Positions 59,534 through 64,000 of a stretch of 64,000 nt of DNA are shown here, in pieces. The position numbers were made by a program, and so were the translations under genes. This DNA comes from Streptomyces aureoverticillatus. Lineage in GTDB: Bacteria; Actinomycetota; Actinomycetes; Streptomycetales; Streptomycetaceae. A model generated the notes under the pieces. That model saw only the letters and a program-made list of their open reading frames with translations, was not told the origin of the DNA and ran no database searches. The DNA lies in contig NZ_BMSY01000021.1 in NCBI RefSeq assembly GCF_014649395.1, forward strand, positions 1-64,000, in the 5' to 3' direction. How positions within the stretch are numbered: the first letter of the stretch is position 1; the number at the start of each line of letters is the position of its first letter.

Positions 59534-60781
59534 TCACGTGGCGTTCAAGGCGACCGTGGGGTGCAGGCGCGACGCCCGCACCGCCGGATAGAGACCCGCG
59601 AGCACCCCGATGAACAGCGTCGCCGTGAAGCCCGCCGCCACCGACCAGGGAGGGACCACGGCGGTCCAGCCCTGCGCGAGGGCGAAGCCGAACGTCGCCG
59701 CCGCACCGAGGACGGCTCCCGTCGCGCCGCCCAGGGCCGACAACAGCAGGGATTCCGTGAGGAATTGGAGGCGGATCGCGTTCCTGGTGGCGCCGATCGC
59801 CCGGCGCAGGCCGATCTCCTGGCGGCGTTCGAGGACCGAGATGACCATGGTGTTGGCCACGCCGACCCCGCCGACCAGGAGCGCCACCGCGCCCAGGCCG
59901 AGCATCAGCGTGGTCAGGCCCTTGTCGGTCGCCGCCTTCGCCGCGAGCGCGTCCGAGGGGCGGGAGACCTTGGCGTTGCCTTCGGCGCCGGGGCTGACCG
60001 TGCGGGCCAGGACGGCGCGCACGTCCTCGACCGTCGCGTCCGGGGAACGCTCGAAGATCATCGAGGGGTGGCCGTCGAAGCGGAAGTACTTCTCGGCCGC
60101 GGGGAACCCGACCATCGCCACCCGGTCCAGGGTCGGGACCAGTTCCACGGGCCGGAGGATGCCGACCACGACGACGTACTCGTCGTCCATCATGATCTTC
60201 TGGCCCGGCTCGGTGACACCGAGGCGCTGTGCGGCGACCGAGCCGAGGACCGTCACGGGCAGGTGCTCGTTGGCCCTGTTCAGCCAGGTCCCCTCGGCCA
60301 CGCGGGCGTTGAGGGCCGCCAGCAGGTCCGTGCGGGCCGCCTGGGTGGTGACGCCCGCCGACCGCTCCTCGGGCACCACATCGCTGCGCCGGATCCTGGC
60401 GTCCACGTTCGCGGTCGCCGTGGCGTGCCGGACGGGGCCGATGCGCTCGACCATCGCCACCGCCGACTTCGGCAGCTTCACCTCGTTGCCCTGCGCGTCC
60501 GTGCCCGCCTCGACGGTGAGGAGGTTCGTGCCCAGGCGGTCGAGTCGGGCCATCAGATCCGACTTGCTGGACTGGGACAGGCCCACCACGGTGACCATCG
60601 TGGCGATCCCGATGGCGATGCCGAGCGCGGACAGGACGACGCGGGCGCGGCGGGCGCGCAGTCCGACCGCGCCGAGACGCAGGATGTCGCCGGGGGAGAG
60701 GCGGGCGGGCCTGAGCCGCGGAAGGTGGCCGGCGGAGGCCGCCCGCCGGTCCCGGAGGTTCCCTCGGTCGGGGAGGTTCAT
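59534..60781 (-). CDS. MacB/FtsX-type ABC transporter permease
   Basis: A 415-residue permease. N-terminal helix (VVLSALGIAIGIATMVTVVG), a large extracytoplasmic MacB core domain (about 60-290), and three C-terminal helices of the FtsX domain (LMLGLGAVALLVGGVGVANT, VISVLERRQEIGLRRAIGAT, LLSALGGATGAVLGAAATFG). With the ATPase and HlyD-like adaptor it forms a MacAB-like exporter for a peptide, lipid or antibiotic. ATG overlaps the ATPase stop (ATGA). Confidence 0.88.
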   Translation of the reverse strand: MNLPDRGNLRDRRAASAGHLPRLRPARLSPGDILRLGAVGLRARRARVVLSALGIAIGIATMVTVVGLSQSSKSDLMARLDRLGTNLLTVEAGTDAQGNEVKLPKSAVAMVERIGPVRHATATANVDARIRRSDVVPEERSAGVTTQAARTDLLAALNARVAEGTWLNRANEHLPVTVLGSVAAQRLGVTEPGQKIMMDDEYVVVVGILRPVELVPTLDRVAMVGFPAAEKYFRFDGHPSMIFERSPDATVEDVRAVLARTVSPGAEGNAKVSRPSDALAAKAATDKGLTTLMLGLGAVALLVGGVGVANTMVISVLERRQEIGLRRAIGATRNAIRLQFLTESLLLSALGGATGAVLGAAATFGFALAQGWTAVVPPWSVAAGFTATLFIGVLAGLYPAVRASRLHPTVALNAT

Positions 60782-61578
60782 TGTGAACTCGCTTGCTGGG
60801 CGGGGAAGCTCGCTTGCTGGTGTCGGGTGGGGAAGCTCGCTTGCTGGGCGGGGAAGTCGGACACGATCTCGCCGTCCCGGAAGCGGACCCGGCGCGGCAG
60901 CGAGCCCGCGATCTCGTTGTCGTGGGTGATGACGCAGACCGTCGTGCCCGCCGCGTTCAGCTCGTGGAGCAGTTCCATGACGACCTCGCCGGACGCCGTG
61001 TCCAGGGCGCCGGTCGGTTCGTCGGCGAGCAGCAGGTCCGGCTCGCCGGCCAGGGCGCGGGCGATGGCGACGCGCTGCTTCTCACCACCGGAGAGCTCGG
61101 CGGGCCGATGGTCCAGGCGGTGGCCCAGCCGGACGCGCTCCAGGGCGGCGCGGGCGCGGGCACGGCGCTCCTTGCGGGAGACGCCCCCGTACAGGAGCCC
61201 GTCCGCGACGTTGTCGACGGCGTCGCGGCCGGCCGCCAGCTGGAAGTGCTGGAACACGAAGCCGATGTGGCGGGAGCGCAGCGCGGACAACTGCGCGTCC
61301 GACAGACGGCCCACGTCGTACCCGGCCACGCGGACCGTGCCCGCGGTGGGCGCGTCGAGCGTGCCGATGACGTGCAGCATCGTCGACTTGCCGGATCCCG
61401 ACGGGCCGACGATCGCGAGGAGTTCGCCCGCCTCCACGGTGAGGCTCACGCCCCGCAGGGCGTGCACGCCGCCGGCGTACGACTTCGTGACGTCCCGCAG
61501 TTCGACGACGGGGGTCGGCCGGGCGCCGACGGGTACCGGCGCGGTCGGGATGGCGGCGGGGGTGGGAGGTTTCGTCAT
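60778..61578 (-). CDS. ABC transporter ATP-binding protein with Gln-rich tail
   Basis: A 266-residue MacB-type ATPase: Walker A GPSGSGKST, signature LSGGEKQRVAIARAL, Walker B LLLADEPTGALD and the H-loop VITHDNE. The C-terminus has an unusual tail (PAQQASFPTRHQQASFPAQQ) from repeated DNA (60788-60856). ATG 61578 overlaps the adaptor stop. Works with the permease 59534-60781. Confidence 0.9.
   Translation of the reverse strand: MTKPPTPAAIPTAPVPVGARPTPVVELRDVTKSYAGGVHALRGVSLTVEAGELLAIVGPSGSGKSTMLHVIGTLDAPTAGTVRVAGYDVGRLSDAQLSALRSRHIGFVFQHFQLAAGRDAVDNVADGLLYGGVSRKERRARARAALERVRLGHRLDHRPAELSGGEKQRVAIARALAGEPDLLLADEPTGALDTASGEVVMELLHELNAAGTTVCVITHDNEIAGSLPRRVRFRDGEIVSDFPAQQASFPTRHQQASFPAQQASSQ
60788..60856. 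repeat. three tandem repeats of 21/27/21 bp in the ATPase tail
   Basis: Units at 60788-60808, 60809-60835 and 60836-60856, all starting CTCGCTTGCTGG and ending GGGGAAG. They encode QQASFP-like units at the end of the ATPase. The middle unit has a 6-base insertion, so the frame is kept. Confidence 0.8.
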
Positions 61579-62645
61579 TCCGTCGCCACCCCGACCTTGA
61601 GCCCTTCCCTGATCTGCGAGCCGCTGACCTCGATGCGGCCGTCGGCCGTCATGCCCGTCTCCACCCGCACCATCCGGGACCTGGTGCCCTCGACCACCTG
61701 GAGGCCGTAGCCGCCGTCCGCGCCGCGAAGCGCCACGACCGCCTCCACCGGAACCGTGAGGACACCTTTGCGGCTCTCGCTGACGAACTTCACGCTCGCC
61801 GTGGCCGTGGCGTCCGCGCCGGGCACCGCCGAGGCGCCGCCGTCCAGGGTGACTTCGACCGTGATGCCGTCCGGGGGCGCGTCCTTCCCGTCCGAGCCCT
61901 CCGGCTGGACCGTCCCCGTGACCCGGCCCCGCCTGGTCGTTCCGCCGGCCAGGGTCACTTCGACCTTGGTGCCCTTCGCGACCAACGACGCGTCGGTCTG
62001 GTCGAGTTCCGCGCGGACGACGGGCCGGGTGGAGGCGACGGTGAGGACAGCGGTGTCCGGGCCCACCTGGTCGGCGAGCGCCGCGTCCGCGCGCACGACG
62101 GTGACCCGCTCGGGCTGGAACACGGCATGCCCCTTGCCGACCCGGCCGGTCGGCGCCCGGTTGAGGGACTTCTGCCACCGTTTGACGGCGGCCTCCGTCG
62201 CCTCGTCGAAGCGCGGGTCGACGTAGAGCCCCCTGCCGTGGCCGAGGGCGACGAGATTGCGTTCCAGTTCCAGTACGTCGCTGCCGCGGGCGCCGACCTT
62301 CATCTCACGGAACGCGGGCACCGGTCCGTACAGCAGCGTGACCGGTTTGTCGTCCAACTCGTAGAGGGCTTGACCGCGCCTGACCGTGGCGCCCTTGCGC
62401 GCCGCGACCGTCACCGTGCCCGCCACCGGCGACTTCACCGGCCGCCGCTGCGCGAAATCGAGCTTCCCGTCGACCGTCTTGGACTGCGCGAGATCGGCGC
62501 GGGTGATCGTGACGGTGGCGGGCGGCAGGTCGCCGCGGCCGTCCTCGGCGCCGCCACCGCCACCGCCGTACGTCAGCGCGCCCGCACCGAGCGCGGTGAC
62601 GGCCGCCGCGGCGCCGCCCACGAGAAATCCTGTACGGCGTCTCAT
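61575..62645 (-). CDS. HlyD/RND-type membrane fusion adaptor with peptidoglycan-binding motif
   Basis: A 356-residue protein with an N-terminal anchor (FLVGGAAAAVTALGAGALTY), a lipoyl-like region (VKSPVAGTVTVAARKGATVR), a peptidoglycan-binding-type segment (GSDVLELERNLVALGHGRGL) and a beta-barrel (TKVEVTLAGGTTRRGRVTGT). It links the MacB-like permease to the cell wall, in place of an outer membrane channel. It follows the lipoprotein gene without a gap and overlaps the ATPase start. Confidence 0.85.
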   Translation of the reverse strand: MRRRTGFLVGGAAAAVTALGAGALTYGGGGGGAEDGRGDLPPATVTITRADLAQSKTVDGKLDFAQRRPVKSPVAGTVTVAARKGATVRRGQALYELDDKPVTLLYGPVPAFREMKVGARGSDVLELERNLVALGHGRGLYVDPRFDEATEAAVKRWQKSLNRAPTGRVGKGHAVFQPERVTVVRADAALADQVGPDTAVLTVASTRPVVRAELDQTDASLVAKGTKVEVTLAGGTTRRGRVTGTVQPEGSDGKDAPPDGITVEVTLDGGASAVPGADATATASVKFVSESRKGVLTVPVEAVVALRGADGGYGLQVVEGTRSRMVRVETGMTADGRIEVSGSQIREGLKVGVATE

Positions 62646-63320
62646 CTACTGCATCCCGTCCAGGCCTTCGAGCAACTTGCTCTTGCACGCCTCACGGGCC
62701 TGCTTGTACGCGGGTGAGTCCATGTCGAGCGCCGGGTTCCCGGGGCTGGGGTCGCCGCCGGGAAGGACATTGCCGCCGGACATGGTCGGGTTGGTGAACT
62801 TGGAGACACCGTTGTCGCGCATGCACTTGGCGTGCGCGAGCATGGACTCGTAGTCCTTCTGCGCGTCACGCCGGGGCGCCAGGTCCATGGCGTCGGACAT
62901 CTCGGCGCCGCAGACGCCGTTCTTGCCGCCCTTCTGCTCCTCGCCGCCGCCGTTCGGGTCGGTGATCTCGTCGATCTTCGCCCAGTCCAGATAGCCGCTC
63001 AGCTTGGGATCGGGGAAGTCCTTCACTCCGCCCTTGGTCCGCATGCAGCGGACGTACTTCATCTGCGCGTCATAGAAGGCGCTCTTGCCGTCGGCGGCGT
63101 CCTTTGAAGAGCCGTCCTTCGAGGAGGAGTCCTCGCCCTTGTCCTTGCCGGACGCCCCGTCCGCCGTCCGCTCGTCGGGCGCGGACGCGACCTCGTCCTT
63201 CCGGTCCGAGGCCGAGTCGTCCCCGCCTCCGCAGGCGACGCTGAGGGCGAGCAGGGGAGCGGCGGTGGCCGCGGCGAGCCGGAGCCGCGCGGTGCCACGG
63301 GAAGTGGAGTGAATGCTCAT
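62646..63320 (-). CDS. lipoprotein of the export operon
   Basis: A 224-residue protein with a lipobox (LLALSVACGGG), a Ser/Asp/Lys-rich linker and two regions with paired Cys (VRCMRTKGGVKDFPDPKLSG; AKCMRDNGVSKFTNPTMSGG). Such C-x-n-DFP(D)P lipoproteins are common next to MacB-like transporters in actinobacteria; role unknown. ATG 63320 is used. First gene of the four-gene operon, divergent from the response regulator. Confidence 0.8.
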   Translation of the reverse strand: MSIHSTSRGTARLRLAAATAAPLLALSVACGGGDDSASDRKDEVASAPDERTADGASGKDKGEDSSSKDGSSKDAADGKSAFYDAQMKYVRCMRTKGGVKDFPDPKLSGYLDWAKIDEITDPNGGGEEQKGGKNGVCGAEMSDAMDLAPRRDAQKDYESMLAHAKCMRDNGVSKFTNPTMSGGNVLPGGDPSPGNPALDMDSPAYKQAREACKSKLLEGLDGMQ

Positions 63321-63453
63321 GTGCCCACCGTCGGCCCCGTACATGGTGGCCGGTGCATGGTCGCATGATGAGCGCGTAACAATGCGCGAGGACGCGGCCC
63401 CAGCCCTCCTCACCCGGCCTGAGCAGGGCAAACCGTCGCGCATAATCGGCCCC

Positions 63454-64000
63454 ATGGCCCATGTACTGCTGATCGAGGACGACGTGTCCGTGCGTGACGG
63501 CATGGAACTGGTGCTGCGCCGGCACGGCTACGACGTCGACACGGCCGGCACCGGAGAGGAGGCCCTCGCCCTGCTGACCGCCCCGCAGGGCGCGGGAGTC
63601 GAACTCACCGTGCTCGACCTGATGCTGCCCGGCATCGACGGCTTCGAGGTCTGCCGCCGCCTGCGCGCCACCGGCTCCACGGTGCCGGTCATCATGCTCA
63701 CCGCGCGCGGCGACGACAGCGACATCGTGCGGGGTCTGGAGGCGGGTGCCGACGACTACGTGGTCAAGCCGGTGACCGCTCCCGTCCTGGAAGCCAGGAT
63801 CCGGGCGGCACTGCGGCGAGCCGAACCGACCAAGGCGGCCCGGGGCGAGGACCACGCGGGCCTGGTCATCGACCGGGCCGGGCTCACCGTCGCCAAACGC
63901 GGCACGCCGATCGCCCTGCCGCCCACCGAACTGCGCCTGCTGCTCGAACTCTCGGCCTCACCCGCGCACGTGTTCAGCCGCGAGCAGTTGCTGCAGTCCG
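63454..64000 (+). CDS. OmpR-family response regulator (cut by window end)
   Basis: The first 182 residues are visible. Receiver domain: MAHVLLIEDDVSVRDGMELV, phosphate-acceptor Asp in LTVLDLMLPGIDGFEVCRRL, Lys in DDYVVKPVTAPVLEARIRAA. The winged helix has started (GLTVAKRGTPIALPPTELRL, then SPAHVFSREQLLQS). ATG 63454 is 133 bases from the divergent lipoprotein start. It likely pairs with a histidine kinase just beyond the window and controls the export operon. Confidence 0.9.
   Translation, partial: MAHVLLIEDDVSVRDGMELVLRRHGYDVDTAGTGEEALALLTAPQGAGVELTVLDLMLPGIDGFEVCRRLRATGSTVPVIMLTARGDDSDIVRGLEAGADDYVVKPVTAPVLEARIRAALRRAEPTKAARGEDHAGLVIDRAGLTVAKRGTPIALPPTELRLLLELSASPAHVFSREQLLQS

Noticed and set aside
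1..64000. tRNA, rRNA, insertion sequence or prophage genes
   Set aside because: I looked for acceptor/T-loop patterns, transposase motifs and inverted-repeat ends and saw none that I could support.

Overview
The window is about 64 kb of high-GC DNA that reads as the accessory part of a Streptomyces-type actinobacterial chromosome. The signs are frequent GTG starts, the near-total G/C bias at third codon positions, and families typical of Streptomyces: a streptogrisin-like S1 protease, a CU044_5270-type partner of an ECF sigma factor, a DUF1206 membrane protein, ANTAR-GAF and RsbW-like proteins, and many secreted glycosidases. I found no rRNA, tRNA, CRISPR array or insertion sequence. The first gene is the end of an NRPS/PKS-type thioesterase, so an assembly-line cluster probably lies just left of the window; the right edge cuts a response regulator.

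Layout. 1-4.6 kb: thioesterase end, a strong hairpin, a tiny secreted peptide or remnant, a 1008-residue secreted PA14/propeller/CBM/DUF1080 protein, and a Nudix hydrolase. 4.6-10 kb: a three-subunit molybdenum aldehyde oxidase of the PaoABC (YagTSR) type and a Tat-exported PhoX/DUF839 protein. 10-16 kb: a 1682-residue Rhs polymorphic toxin ending in a PD-(D/E)XK-like nuclease and membrane tail, with a DUF4253 gene directly behind it as candidate immunity gene. 16-27 kb: GH5 glycosidase, DUF4236 protein, Sir2 deacylase, a membrane protein joining an XRE helix-turn-helix to a ricin lectin, an ECF sigma factor with its CU044_5270 partner, GH43, fructosamine kinase, glycosyltransferase and an APH-like kinase.

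27-37.5 kb is the most unusual region. A four-gene operon (+) with every start and stop overlapping begins with a 60-residue peptide, followed by two helical proteins of unknown function and a beta-lactamase-fold serine hydrolase. Facing it, and overlapping it tail to tail by 13 bases, is a six-gene operon (-): a small Fe/2-oxoglutarate oxygenase, a KamA-type radical SAM enzyme, an EamA exporter with an apparent CTG start, an AurF-type diiron N-oxygenase with all seven metal ligands, an Ldh-type oxidoreductase and a class IV aminotransferase. There is no NRPS or PKS inside. The pattern suggests an uncharacterised pathway that converts a free amino acid into an N-oxygenated product and exports it. 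An AraC-family regulator lies upstream beyond three 31-bp tandem repeats.

37.6-47.4 kb: secreted beta-propeller phytase, S1 protease with a LacI-type palindrome in front, PRC-barrel protein, RsbW-like kinase, DUF1206, GAF/ANTAR protein, a secreted Ig-like protein, a 52-residue protein and a PAP2 membrane enzyme. 47.4-53.8 kb: divergent dgdR/dgdA (dialkylglycine decarboxylase), a TetR regulator with twin operators facing an aldo/keto reductase and an LLM flavoenzyme, and a sulfotransferase. 54-57.3 kb: PIG-L deacetylase with a propeller, coupled to an acyltransferase. 57.3-59.5 kb: an RHH/Fic-like toxin-antitoxin pair with a perfect palindromic operator, then an HTH regulator divergent from an alpha/beta hydrolase. 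59.5-64 kb: a MacAB-like lipoprotein/adaptor/ATPase/permease export operon divergent from an OmpR-type response regulator.
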